A DNA stretch of 40,220 nucleotides from CAZUVM01 sp964623885 (GTDB lineage Bacteria > Verrucomicrobiota > Verrucomicrobiia > Limisphaerales > UBA8199), in the NCBI GenBank assembly GCA_964623885.1, contig CAZUVM010000007.1, positions 1 to 40,220 on the forward strand, read 5' to 3'. The position numbers and the translations under genes were made by a program. Positions 1 through 7,525 of this stretch are shown here, in pieces; the stretch's first letter is position 1; each line of letters opens with the position of its first letter. The notes beneath the pieces were generated by a model. It worked only from the letters and a program-made list of their open reading frames with translations. It did not search any database and was not told the DNA's origin.

Positions 1-21
1 AGGGGCGTCCCGCCCCGATTT

Positions 22-70
22 GTAGCGGCGAGACGCCGCCACAACCCGCAGGCGTGGACGCCTGCGCTAC
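22..70. repeat. 49-bp palindromic dispersed repeat, copy 1
   Basis: This element has short terminal inverted repeats (GTAGC at 22-26, GCTAC at 66-70) enclosing two hairpins. The first is GCGGCG/CGCCGC (25-30 with 34-39). The second is GCAGGCGT/ACGCCTGC (48-55 with 58-65). A further hairpin, GGGGCG/CGCCCC (2-7 with 11-16), lies just outside. The same 49 bp recur at 26136-26184 with 7 differences by manual alignment. It resembles a REP- or MITE-like intergenic element. No gene was seen before 154. Confidence 0.7.
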
Positions 71-153
71 GGCCGGTGAGTGTTTTCCAAGTCGCCAGGC
101 GTTATCTCTCATGGAACGCCGATAGCGTTCGTGTTCGAAAATACTTAATCATA

Positions 154-849
154 ATGAAAACGCTCCTCTCGCTGTTCAACCTGCCACTCGTCTGGAGCAT
201 CGCCGCAACGGCGGTGACCCTCGCCTCCACGGCTTATTCCCAAACGCCGGCCAATCGGCCAGCCGAAACCCCCGAAGCCCCGGTCACCGCCGCCGGTTCC
301 CGCGTCGTCGGCGGAGTGTTGGTCTACTCCATCAACTTCCCGGGCGGGACCGCCGCGAACTTCTTCGAACTCCTCCGCACCAATGGCTTCGCCGGGGATA
401 ATGTCCTGTTTGCGGGCCGGGCCGCGAACACGGGCGTGCCCGCGTTCAGCGTCCGGAACGTCAGGCTCGAGGAAATCGGTAAAGCGCTCGAAGTTGTCAC
501 GGCCGACCGCCTGAGCGTCGAGGTCGTGCCCAAAGGCAAGGACAGCGATGAGAACTTTTGGCGCGTCAAAGTCGCCGAAAACGCTCCCCCGCTCAAGGCG
601 CGGACCTGCGCGCTGCCAATTCTGTTCAGTCGGCCCAACGCCCAGAAGCGTATCGATCAGATCATCGGGACCGTCGACCAGGTCGTTGCCAAGCAACTCG
701 ATTTAGTCGGACGCCCGTACGAACGGGGCATTTCCCATACGATCCCGACTGAGAAAATAGTTGTAGTCGTCGGTCCCGAGGCGTATGTGGAAGCGGTCAG
801 CAGCGCACTCGAAGCGGCCGAAAAGGTGGCCACCGCGGGTGGCTCCTGA
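154..849 (+). CDS. secreted protein with STN/secretin-N-like domain
   Basis: Unassigned exported protein of 231 residues. The ATG at 154 is preferred over upstream starts because it begins a signal peptide: a basic start, a hydrophobic stretch around residues 9-25, then a likely cleavage after AYSQ near 30. Residues 31-50 are Pro/Ala-rich. Residues 58-125 (INFPGGTAANFFELLRTNG, then FSVRNVRLEEIGKALEVVT) resemble the short beta-alpha-beta STN/secretin N-domain found in TonB receptors and secretins, but no secretin pore domain follows. The sigma factor gene starts 91 bp downstream on the same strand. Proteins with STN-like domains can take part in signalling to ECF sigma factors, so a link is possible but is inference. 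Secretion is fairly certain and the domain call is moderate. Confidence 0.6.
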   Translation: MKTLLSLFNLPLVWSIAATAVTLASTAYSQTPANRPAETPEAPVTAAGSRVVGGVLVYSINFPGGTAANFFELLRTNGFAGDNVLFAGRAANTGVPAFSVRNVRLEEIGKALEVVTADRLSVEVVPKGKDSDENFWRVKVAENAPPLKARTCALPILFSRPNAQKRIDQIIGTVDQVVAKQLDLVGRPYERGISHTIPTEKIVVVVGPEAYVEAVSSALEAAEKVATAGGS

Positions 850-940
850 ACCCCTGACCTGGATGACCGTCGCCGCTCCCAACCCGGTTCCACTACGATT
901 TGTGGCCGACCAGCTCGCGCGCGACCACTAGGTCCTCGAA

Positions 941-1471
941 GTGTCCCTGCTGACCCGCCAAATGCGCGACGGCAGTGATGAGGCCTGGCGCGTCTTTCAC
1001 GGCCAGTTCTATGTCGGCCTGCTGCGGCTCGCCGCCAGCCGCCTCGCTGCGCCTGATGACGCCTTCGATGTAATGCAGCAGGTATACCTTCGCCTCGCGC
1101 GGCACATCAAAATGTTTCACGACGAGACCGAATTCCGCCGCTGGCTGGCCTGTGTGGTGCGCTGCGCCCTGGTGGATCACCAGCGCGGAATTCGCCGCCG
1201 CACCTTTTTGCTCGAAAGATTCGCCCATTGGCAGGAGGCCCAGCGTTGCCCCGCAGCGCCATTCGCAGACCTCCCTGCCGCCGGCTCGGCCACCGCTGAT
1301 GCCCTGGCGCAACTGCCCACTGACGAAGCCGAGTTGCTCAAGCAGAAGTATTATGAGGGCTGGTCCGTGGAGCAGCTCGCCGCGCACACTGGCGCCACTC
1401 CTAAAGCCGTCGAAAACCGCCTCGCCCGCGCGCGCCAACGTCTCCGCGAGGTCATTCTCCGAATGCAATGA
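941..1471 (+). CDS. ECF-type RNA polymerase sigma factor
   Basis: A sigma-70 family factor of 176 residues, the usual ECF size, expected to direct RNA polymerase to a small regulon. Region 2 lies around residues 12-85 (DEAWRVFHGQFY, DAFDVMQQVYLRLAR, EFRRWLACVVR). Region 4 lies around 120-172 (LAQLPTDEAELLKQKYYEGWSVEQLAAHTGATPKAVENRLARAR would span its helix-turn-helix; the key parts are WSVEQLA and KAVENRLARAR). The start is a GTG at 941; an in-frame stop at 929-931 rules out a longer protein. The next gene overlaps its stop by four bases (ATGA), which suggests translational coupling with a likely anti-sigma partner. No obvious target promoter was identified. Confidence 0.85.
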   Translation: MSLLTRQMRDGSDEAWRVFHGQFYVGLLRLAASRLAAPDDAFDVMQQVYLRLARHIKMFHDETEFRRWLACVVRCALVDHQRGIRRRTFLLERFAHWQEAQRCPAAPFADLPAAGSATADALAQLPTDEAELLKQKYYEGWSVEQLAAHTGATPKAVENRLARARQRLREVILRMQ

Positions 1472-1812
1472 AAACTCCTCTTTATCCTGACGACCCTCTG
1501 CTGCAAGCTCTGACCAAGGACGCGAACGAGCTTCCGCTCGAGGCCGCCGCCCAGGCCCGTTCGCGCCGTCAGCTCCGCGCAACCATTTCCAGCGGCGCCG
1601 TGGTCATCCTGCTGGCACTTGGGATTTTTTTAGGCAGGCGCCCGGCACCAAAGCACGCCGGCCACGCTGGAGTAACCATCGTGCCCAAGCCGACCGTCGT
1701 AAGCCCGGAAGAAAAGAAACTCCTCGACGATCTTGGGGATGCGCCAGTGCTAGTGGTCCGAAACGATTCCGGGCACCTGCGCCGCGTGTATATTCTCGAA
1801 GGCGCTCGGTGA
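1468..1812 (+). CDS. small single-pass membrane protein, possible anti-sigma factor
   Basis: A protein of 114 residues with a cytoplasmic-looking N-terminus (1-38, acidic then Arg-rich), one membrane segment around 39-56 (SSGAVVILLALGIFLG) and a short outer domain of about 55 residues. The ATG overlaps the stop of the sigma factor gene. A one-pass membrane protein coupled to an ECF sigma gene is the classic position of an anti-sigma factor, but no zinc-binding HxxxCxxC motif is present. The role is therefore inferred from context and topology. It could instead be an unrelated membrane protein that reports on sigma activity. Confidence 0.6.
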   Translation: MKTPLYPDDPLLQALTKDANELPLEAAAQARSRRQLRATISSGAVVILLALGIFLGRRPAPKHAGHAGVTIVPKPTVVSPEEKKLLDDLGDAPVLVVRNDSGHLRRVYILEGAR

Positions 1813-2399
1813 AACCCGCCAGAACTTTAGAACTTACTGCTAGTCCTTTCTCATTAGTCTCACAGAGATTGCTTACAACAGAGACCACGGCCGCCGCGTA
1901 CGGTTACAGGTTTGTTTAATGTGCAGGTAATTATACGTAACCGCGAATGGACGCGAAGAAACGTGCATGGCCCACGGCAGCGAATGAGATTGGGGACGCC
2001 GGGACGGCGTCCCTCCCCGACCCGTTTCCGCTCGCCCCAATTTCGCACCTTAGTGCTCACCTCAGTTGAAAAGCAACGCATCGATGCCTGCCGGTGACCG
2101 TAGTAGTGTAGGCCGGTTTGAAGATTGTACGGCCAATAGAGACCATTGTTTGTGTTTTTCGGCGGCCCCTCCCAGTGTAGCAAATTTCATTTGCACGCGT
2201 CCTATTGCAGGACAATTGAACGCCCTGCGAGCGCGTTCGCCAGGCGTGTTTCGAGGCGGTCCGGGCAAGGGCTCCGGGGAAGGGTGCGGGCCAGCGGGAA
2301 GCGGCGGAGGCGGATCAAAACTTGCTTATAATGGCCATGATCGGCCTTTATGGACGCAGCACGTGAGCGTAGAGGACCGTTGATGTACCTGGTGACGGC
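1813..2399. other. 587-bp intergenic region with a hairpin and no supported gene
   Basis: No convincing coding frame was found on either strand; the open frames here have low-complexity, Arg/Cys-rich translations with no family resemblance. A perfect hairpin, GGGACGCC-GGGAC-GGCGTCCC, lies at 1993-2013 and resembles the other GC-rich palindromes between genes in this window. A near-consensus -10 box lies close to the 3' end and is listed separately. Confidence 0.5.
2327..2332 (+). promoter_or_regulatory. candidate -10 box upstream of the HEAT operon
   Basis: A perfect TATAAT lies at 2327-2332, about 68 bp before the HEAT-repeat gene, and is followed by a GGCC-ATGATC-GGCC palindrome at 2333-2346. 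No good -35 hexamer is present at the expected spacing. The promoter call is therefore tentative, although the palindrome sits where an operator overlapping the transcription start would lie. Confidence 0.35.
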
Positions 2400-3788
2400 A
2401 TGCTTTGGTTGACGACGAGACAGCTTAGGAGCGGAAGCACCAAGGCGCGCATGAAGGCGGTCAAGGAGCTTTGGCGTGAACCCGACTCTCGTGCCCTTGG
2501 GGTATTAACGGATGCCGTGCTCAAGGACCCGGATGCCGGCGTCCGCCAGGTGGCGGCTTCAGCCCTGGGGCGTATCCAGGATGCCGGGCGAATCGAGCCA
2601 CTGGTACGAGCATTGTATGATAGCGATACGGAGGTGGTGCGCTCTGCGCTCACCGGTTTGCGCCGCGTTAATGATGAGCGAGTTATCGGCGCCCTGTTCC
2701 CGTTGCTGAAGCATCAGGATTTTAGCGTGCGCAGCAGTGCGGCGCAGGCGATTGATACCCTCCGCTGGGCTCCCACTGATCGCGAGCAGCGTGCCTGGTT
2801 TTGCATCGCCAAAGGTTGGTACGAGCGCGCGGCCACGCTTGGCACTGAGGCCATTCCGGGGCTGGAATTAACCATCGAAACCGGCCCGATTTCGGCCGCT
2901 GTCCGCGCGGTAGAAGCGCTGGGCAGAATTCCCGATCCGCGCGTCGTAAGGCGCGTGTGCGGCGCATTGCATTCGCCCGAACCGGCGGTGGGCATTGCCG
3001 CCTCGGGGGCGTTGGCGAAACTCGGCGGCACCGAAGCTGTGAAGGCGCTAATTCCCTGCCTCCACAGCGAGCAAACCCAGTTGCGGGCGGAGTCAGCGCG
3101 AGCGCTGGGCATCCTGGGAGCGGCCGAAGCGACCGGACCGATTTGCAAGCTGCTTGAGGATAAGGAATGGGAAGTGCGCCGCGAAGCGGCTACCGCCCTG
3201 GGCATGTTGAAGAACCCGGAAACTTTTGGCCCGCTGGCCAAGGCGCTGCAGGATGCGGATGGCGATGTGCGCGAAGCCGCCGCTCTGGCCCTGAGCAAAG
3301 GCGGCGACCGCCGCGCGGTCCAGCCGCTCGTGCTGGCCTTGAAAGATGAGGTCGCCTCGGTCCGACGGATCGCTGCGGCCGGACTCTCGCGGATCGATCC
3401 CGATTGGGTTTCGTTGCCGGAAACCCGCGTTGCTGCGGAGGAGCTGAAAGTAGCGATCCATGACGCCGACCCGGCAGTCCGCTTTTTCGTCGCCCAGTTG
3501 CTGGTGAACCTCGGTGAGATGTCGCCCGAAGCCTTGTTAGGCTTCTCGCCGGAGGACCAGTTGGCCTCGCCGGCCATCAAGCGGAAGCGCATGGCTACCA
3601 ACCTTTTTATCGCGCTGCTCGAGGACCGCGATCGGGACCTCCGCCAGGCTGCCGCCGAAGCGCTCGGCCAACTGGGCGGGGAGCGGGCTCGCCATGCGTT
3701 GACCCGCGCCGCCGGCGACCCGGATGGTGACGTGGCGGCCGCCCTGCAGATGGCGTTGCAAGCGCTGGTTGCCGAAAACACTAAATAA
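2400..3788 (+). CDS. HEAT-repeat scaffold protein
   Basis: A protein of 462 residues made almost entirely of HEAT/PBS-lyase-like helical repeats of about 31 residues. Typical units are VRQVAASALGRIQDAGRIEPL near 50, VRSSAAQAIDTL near 110, LRAESARALGILGAAEA near 230, VRREAATALGMLKNPE near 260, VREAAALALSKGGDRRA near 290 and LRQAAAEALGQLGGE near 415. There is no signal peptide, membrane segment or catalytic motif, so it is probably a cytoplasmic binding scaffold. It is the first gene of a tight run, with the response regulator starting 5 bp after its stop. Proteins of this type commonly partner with signalling modules. The actual partner is inferred to be one of the next two products. Confidence 0.8.
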   Translation: MLWLTTRQLRSGSTKARMKAVKELWREPDSRALGVLTDAVLKDPDAGVRQVAASALGRIQDAGRIEPLVRALYDSDTEVVRSALTGLRRVNDERVIGALFPLLKHQDFSVRSSAAQAIDTLRWAPTDREQRAWFCIAKGWYERAATLGTEAIPGLELTIETGPISAAVRAVEALGRIPDPRVVRRVCGALHSPEPAVGIAASGALAKLGGTEAVKALIPCLHSEQTQLRAESARALGILGAAEATGPICKLLEDKEWEVRREAATALGMLKNPETFGPLAKALQDADGDVREAAALALSKGGDRRAVQPLVLALKDEVASVRRIAAAGLSRIDPDWVSLPETRVAAEELKVAIHDADPAVRFFVAQLLVNLGEMSPEALLGFSPEDQLASPAIKRKRMATNLFIALLEDRDRDLRQAAAEALGQLGGERARHALTRAAGDPDGDVAAALQMALQALVAENTK

Positions 3789-3793
3789 TCCCT

Positions 3794-4855
3794 ATGCCAC
3801 CAGAACCGGCCAAGCGTTACCAGTTCCTGTTCGTTGATGACGACCCGGTGTTTCTGACCACGTTAACCGGATTGTTAAAGAAGATTTCGCATGCCCATTG
3901 GGGCTTCCGGACTGCTGCCAATCACCAGCAGGCCCTCGACCACTTGAAGGCGCAGCCAGTCGACATCGTGGTGCTGGATATTGAGATGCCGGTGATGGAC
4001 GGCCTGGAATTCCTGCGCCTGCTGCGGCAGATCAATCCGGCCCAGCGCGTGGTGATGCTCTCGGCGCGGCTGGACGAAAAGGCACGCAAAACCGCCGCGG
4101 AACTCGGTGCCTCCCTGTTCCTGGAGAAACCGAGTACGGGCGAGGGCTTAAGGGCATTATTCGCGGCGTTGGACGCCCTGGCGGCTGCGGGGCAGCAACC
4201 GGGCTTTCGCGGCGTCATGCAGGTGGGGCTTCAGGACGTGCTCCAAATGGAGTGTCTGGGACGTAAGACCTCGATCCTGGCCGTCTCGGCCGGCAGTCAG
4301 CGCGGGCAAATCTATATAGCAGAAGGCGAAATCGTTCATGCCGAGTGCGGGCAGCTCCAGGGTGAGATGGCCCTTTACAGCTTGCTGGGTTTGTCCGGCG
4401 GAGAATTCAACCTGCAACCGTTTACTGAGCCGGCGCGCCGCACCATCTCCGGTCAATACGAGTTTCTGTTGATGGAAGCCGCGCGGTTGCGGGACGAGAA
4501 CAGTTTACAGGCGCCGCCGCCCGGCACGCTGGGCATGGGTCCGGATTTGCCGGGGGCATTCGGCGAAAACACGACCAAAACCGAAGCGCGGGGCGTTCGT
4601 ATCGAGGAGACGCTGCTGTGCTCGCGCGCGGGGGAAGTGCTTTACCAGCGGCAATGCGCGTCGATTGATGAACGGCTGGAACTTTTTACGCGCCTGGAGC
4701 AACAGGCGGCGCTGGCCACGAAAGCCACCGCCAGCGGCCGATTCCATCGCGTGTCAATGGATCTTGGTACAACGCGGTTGGTCGTCCAACTGCAACCAAC
4801 CTACAAGCTGCTGGTGCGGAGCGGGCTGCCTGTGCCGGCCAACAACCATGAGTGA
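3794..4855 (+). CDS. response regulator: REC + DUF4388 + Roadblock-like domain
   Basis: A three-part signalling protein of 353 residues. The REC domain (about 10-130) has the acidic pocket DDD at 15-17, the phospho-acceptor Asp62 in VVLDIEMPVMDG, Ser90 and Lys112, so phosphorylation should be possible. Residues 138-235 match DUF4388 (PatA-like N-terminal domain) with the characteristic LQDVLQMECLGRKTSILAV and GQIYIAEGEIVHAECG stretches. After a Pro/Gly linker, residues 270-343 resemble a Roadblock/LC7 fold. There is no DNA-binding output domain, so the output is probably protein interaction. It starts 5 bp after the HEAT gene and overlaps the next gene by 8 bp. No histidine kinase lies in the window. 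The REC assignment is strong; Roadblock is a shape-based inference. Confidence 0.83.
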   Translation: MPPEPAKRYQFLFVDDDPVFLTTLTGLLKKISHAHWGFRTAANHQQALDHLKAQPVDIVVLDIEMPVMDGLEFLRLLRQINPAQRVVMLSARLDEKARKTAAELGASLFLEKPSTGEGLRALFAALDALAAAGQQPGFRGVMQVGLQDVLQMECLGRKTSILAVSAGSQRGQIYIAEGEIVHAECGQLQGEMALYSLLGLSGGEFNLQPFTEPARRTISGQYEFLLMEAARLRDENSLQAPPPGTLGMGPDLPGAFGENTTKTEARGVRIEETLLCSRAGEVLYQRQCASIDERLELFTRLEQQAALATKATASGRFHRVSMDLGTTRLVVQLQPTYKLLVRSGLPVPANNHE

Positions 4856-5198
4856 TAGCATCGCCAATTTCCTCGGTTCACGGCTGCCGATTGGCGGTGT
4901 AGCCGCTTATAGCATTCATCTTCCCAATCGGGTCCTGGAGTCAAAGTGCTTCAGCAAATCCCTTTACGCCATCAGCGCCGAGGAGATGCTCAACCGGGTG
5001 GTCCAGAACAGCCGCACTTTACTGCCCGCGGGGAAAGCCTCGGCGCAGTACTGTTGGACTTTTGAAGTCCATCACGTTTATGTCGCCGCCCGGCCCGGCG
5101 GTATCTGCCTTGCCTTGCTGGTCGAGAATAATCCCGCTACCCAATCGGCGCGTATCCAGGAGACCTTGCAGGGATTCCTCAACCTGACTGAGCTCTGA
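4848..5198 (+). CDS. small Roadblock/LC7-like protein
   Basis: A protein of 116 residues whose ATG at 4848 lies inside the end of the response regulator gene (8-bp overlap), which indicates coupled translation. The pattern of an amphipathic strand (VAAYSIHLPNRVLESKCFS), a helix (AEEMLNRVVQNSRTLL), beta strands (AQYCWTFEVHHVYVAARP, GICLALLVEN) and a final helix (RIQETLQGFLNLT) fits the Roadblock/LC7 fold of MglB-like and dynein-light-chain proteins. Such proteins dimerise and often regulate small GTPases, but no GTPase gene is present nearby. It may pair with the Roadblock-like tail of its neighbour. Longer in-frame starts upstream would lie wholly within the other gene and are not favoured. 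Confidence 0.65.
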   Translation: MSDSIANFLGSRLPIGGVAAYSIHLPNRVLESKCFSKSLYAISAEEMLNRVVQNSRTLLPAGKASAQYCWTFEVHHVYVAARPGGICLALLVENNPATQSARIQETLQGFLNLTEL

Positions 5199-5236
5199 GG
5201 TTTGAATTGCTGGGGCGCACCGTGAGATTCAACCGT

Positions 5237-5273
5237 CGCGGCTAATCCGCGGACTGAAGTCGGACTGAAGTCC
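5237..5273. repeat. intergenic hairpin plus 11-bp tandem repeat
   Basis: CGCGG-CTAAT-CCGCG (5237-5251) forms a hairpin. It runs directly into two exact tandem copies of GGACTGAAGTC (5251-5261 and 5262-5272), the second continuing as the palindrome GGACT-GA-AGTCC. It lies downstream of the Roadblock-like gene, with no T-run that would make it a canonical terminator. Confidence 0.6.
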
Positions 5274-5356
5274 ACGGCCACCGTCACGTTATCGCTTACG
5301 CGATTTCGAGGCAATAAGGCTCGCACGCAGACGCGGCAAACGTGGCAATTTTGATG

Positions 5357-5527
5357 TTACACCGCGGGCGGTCCTCTCCGGCCGCCGAGCAGTGAAACCA
5401 GGAACACGACCAGGAACACGAAGAAGCAAATCTTCGCAATCAAAGCTGCGGCTCCGGCCAGGGCGAAGAACCCAAGGGCACCGCCGATTAAGGCAATGAG
5501 CAGAAATAGAAGCGCGTAAGATAACAT
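5357..5527 (-). CDS. DUF1328 (YtjA-like) small membrane protein
   Basis: A 56-residue gene read on the minus strand, beginning MLSYALLFLLIALIGGALGF. It has two membrane segments (about 3-24 and 29-47) joined by the AGAAALIAKI turn that typifies DUF1328/YtjA proteins, and a short basic tail (GGRRGPPAV). The length matches the family. The start is supported by a strong AAAGGAG ribosome-binding site 7 bases before the ATG. Family members are small inner-membrane proteins, often linked to stress, without a defined reaction. The gene is transcribed away from the stress-type gene at 5652, with 124 bp between them, so the two may share control. A small stem overlaps its ribosome-binding site. Confidence 0.88.
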   Translation of the reverse strand: MLSYALLFLLIALIGGALGFFALAGAAALIAKICFFVFLVVFLVSLLGGRRGPPAV

Positions 5528-5597
5528 AAACAACTCTCCTTTACATAAAGGTAAAGTCTGGTTCCGCCGCTTCTATACGGTCTAACCCGCCAACCGC

Positions 5598-5651
5598 TTG
5601 AGCGCACCCCTCGCCGCGCGTAAATTGCTATAGTTAAAAAGGAGGTAATTT
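5598..5651 (+). promoter_or_regulatory. candidate promoter and ribosome-binding site for the 5652 gene
   Basis: TTGAGC at 5598-5603 and TAAATT at 5621-5626 are separated by 17 bp, a plausible sigma-70 -35/-10 pair. A near-perfect AAAGGAGG at 5639-5646 sits 5 bases before the ATG at 5652 and fixes that start. Confidence 0.45.
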
Positions 5652-6062
5652 ATGCGTGAACGAAAGAATCCAAAGTGGTGGACTGATGACAACGACACGG
5701 CCTGGGAACGTGTCAAAGCGGCATTTAGGCGGGATTGGGATCAAACGAAACATGATTTCGGCGCCAATCAGCCTGACCTGAACCAGGACGTCGGGGACAC
5801 AGTTAAACAAGCAGCTGGCAAGCAGCCTGTCCCGATGCGCGGCCAACCGGTGTATGACGAGGTTGAGGACGCACACCGGTTCGGGTTCGGCGCTCGCAGT
5901 TATTACGGTAAACGATATCCGGCCTGGAACAGCGATTTAGAATTGCAGCTCCAACGCGATTGGCAGGAGACCTACAGCGACAAGAATTGGGCCGGCAACC
6001 GCGATGAGATCCGGCGCGGATGGGATTACGATGAACGGGAACGCATGAGGAAGGCGGCCTAA
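5652..6062 (+). CDS. conserved hydrophilic stress-type protein
   Basis: A protein of 136 residues with no signal or membrane segment. It is rich in Trp, Asp and Arg, with repeated W-x-R/K-D patterns (AWERVKAAFRRDWDQTKHDFG near 17-37, LQLQRDWQETYSDKNW near 97-112). An excellent ribosome-binding site supports the start. Similar small proteins occur in many bacteria next to general-stress genes, but I know of no demonstrated function, and stress involvement is inferred from type and from the divergent DUF1328 neighbour. It is cytoplasmic and possibly disordered. Its stop overlaps the stop of the convergent GloVer-type gene by four bases. Confidence 0.7.
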   Translation: MRERKNPKWWTDDNDTAWERVKAAFRRDWDQTKHDFGANQPDLNQDVGDTVKQAAGKQPVPMRGQPVYDEVEDAHRFGFGARSYYGKRYPAWNSDLELQLQRDWQETYSDKNWAGNRDEIRRGWDYDERERMRKAA

Positions 6063-7174
6063 GGCGCTGCTGCGGTCACGACGCGGTAATATTTCACCGC
6101 GAACGGTTGGGAGTCGCGCACCTGCGCAACGCCGAGAATAGAGGTCGCGACGGGCGTTCCGATGCTGGCCCATGGGCCGCGCGCGAGATCGGTTGTGGCT
6201 TCGACCCAATACGTGGTCTTTGGGCGCCCATGAATCTCGAGATTCATCTGGCCCGCACCAAATGCCGCCACGACCCGAGCCGTCAACGGTTCTATGCTCA
6301 ACGGCAATACTCGCAACACCGTTCCCTTGCTCCAGTTCCCACCGATCCTCGTCGCGCCCAGCAGCGCGCCGTCCTGCGCCAGCGTCAGTGCGTTGGGTTC
6401 CACGCCATCGCCGGTATCCACGCCAAACGTGTGGAGCACGGTGAAATAACTTCCGTCCAGCCCGACACGGAAAAGCGTGCCGCCCGTCGAGGCGATGCCG
6501 CCGGCGGTGGTCACGCCATATAGACCTTCCGTGCCCGCGAGGATTAACCGGCTTTGTGGATAGCGTCCCTCTTTTCGGCTGTTGTCGAGCGCGTGGCTCA
6601 CGCCGTAGCCGCTGCCGTCGGAATTCAGACGGAAAATGATACCGTCGCCCGTGGGTCCACCCTCGCGGCACGTGCCATAAAGGAACCCATCCGCCGCGCG
6701 CACCAGCTCGGCATAGGGGCGCGCGCCATCCACGGGCGCGCCGAGAAAATGATGGAGCACCTGGTAATTGCCGCTCGCCTGGACCCGGTAGACCGTGCCC
6801 GTGCCAGCCGTGCCACCCTGCTCGGTAGTTCCATAAAACCAGCCGTCGGCATCGGCCAGCACACCGCTCCGCGGATGTTTGCCGTCTGGTGCGGAAACAC
6901 CGAATTGATGCAGCACACTGAAGTCCCCGCCGTACGTCGCCAGGCGAAATACCGTCCCATTGGCCGTCGTGCCACCCGCACTGGTCGTGCCGTAAAGATA
7001 ACCATCGGTCCCTTGGGCGAGCGCGCAGTACAGGATGCGACCGTCGGTCAGCGGCGACGAAAAATTATAGAGCATCTGCAGCCATGCCCCGGAAGGTTCG
7101 ATTTGAAACACCGTTCCGTTTCCACCGCTGCCCCCCGACGCCGAAGTGGCGTAGATATATCCATCGACGCCCAT
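6059..7174 (-). CDS. GloVer-type beta-propeller protein, N-terminally truncated
   Basis: At least 371 residues of tandem GloVer-type repeats, with units such as GVDGYIYATSASGGSGGNGTVF, GTDGYLYGTTSAGGTTANG, ADGWFYGTTEQGG and ADGFLYGTCREGG. A C-terminal domain follows (YWVEATTDLARGPWASIG through VKYYRVV), typical of secreted verrucomicrobial proteins. The first ATG, at 7174, lies inside a repeat and no signal peptide is present. The same frame stays open upstream to about 7249 (PFLSYAPLF immediately precedes the Met) before a stop at 7250-7252, and it still reads as propeller sequence there. The real N-terminus and export signal are therefore missing, so this is probably a broken gene. It abuts the remnant at 7209-7481. 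Confidence 0.72.
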   Translation of the reverse strand: MGVDGYIYATSASGGSGGNGTVFQIEPSGAWLQMLYNFSSPLTDGRILYCALAQGTDGYLYGTTSAGGTTANGTVFRLATYGGDFSVLHQFGVSAPDGKHPRSGVLADADGWFYGTTEQGGTAGTGTVYRVQASGNYQVLHHFLGAPVDGARPYAELVRAADGFLYGTCREGGPTGDGIIFRLNSDGSGYGVSHALDNSRKEGRYPQSRLILAGTEGLYGVTTAGGIASTGGTLFRVGLDGSYFTVLHTFGVDTGDGVEPNALTLAQDGALLGATRIGGNWSKGTVLRVLPLSIEPLTARVVAAFGAGQMNLEIHGRPKTTYWVEATTDLARGPWASIGTPVATSILGVAQVRDSQPFAVKYYRVVTAAAP

Positions 7175-7208
7175 GAACAGCGGCGCGTAACTCAGGAACG
7201 GTCCGCCG

Positions 7209-7481
7209 TTGTTGCTCGCCAGCAGCGACCCCGCCGGGATGGCGCCCGGCTATTATGCCGCCGCGATCCTATCCACGGGAGAAATCGTGCCGGTGCCGCG
7301 CCCAGTCCTCCAAACCGCGCGCGATGGTGACAGCCTTATAATCTCTTGGACCGGAGGCGACCAATTGCTGTCCGCAACCAATGTTACAGGACCGTACCAG
7401 CCTGTGTCCGGCGCCATTTCTCCCTACGCCATCGACACTCGCGCCGCACCGCAGTCATTCTTCCGGCTGAGCCGACCATAA
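7209..7481 (+). pseudogene. C-terminal remnant of a secreted protein
   Basis: About 90 residues are open, with no ATG and a possible TTG at 7209. The sequence LIISWTGGDQLLSATNVTGPYQPV and the ending SFFRLSRP match the terminal beta-sandwich of large secreted verrucomicrobial proteins, which normally follows hundreds of residues of propeller or LamG sequence. That upstream part is absent: an in-frame stop lies at 7188-7190 and the opposite strand is occupied by the truncated GloVer gene. No ribosome-binding site was seen. It is probably the tail of a second gene left by a deletion or inversion. Confidence 0.6.
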
Positions 7482-7525
7482 GAGGACTACGCGCTGATTA
7501 CCGATCACTGACTACCGCCCGGCAG

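Noticed and set aside
893..1582. A 229-codon minus-strand frame over the sigma factor
   Set aside because: The plus strand encodes conserved sigma regions 2 and 4; the antisense product resembles nothing known.
2714..3781. A 355-codon open frame antisense to the HEAT gene
   Set aside because: Its product is Ser/Ala/Arg-rich low complexity, and the opposite strand reads clear HEAT repeats; it is a GC-rich shadow.
6554..7330. A 258-codon plus-strand frame across the GloVer gene
   Set aside because: It lacks any recognisable domain and lies antisense to clear propeller repeats.
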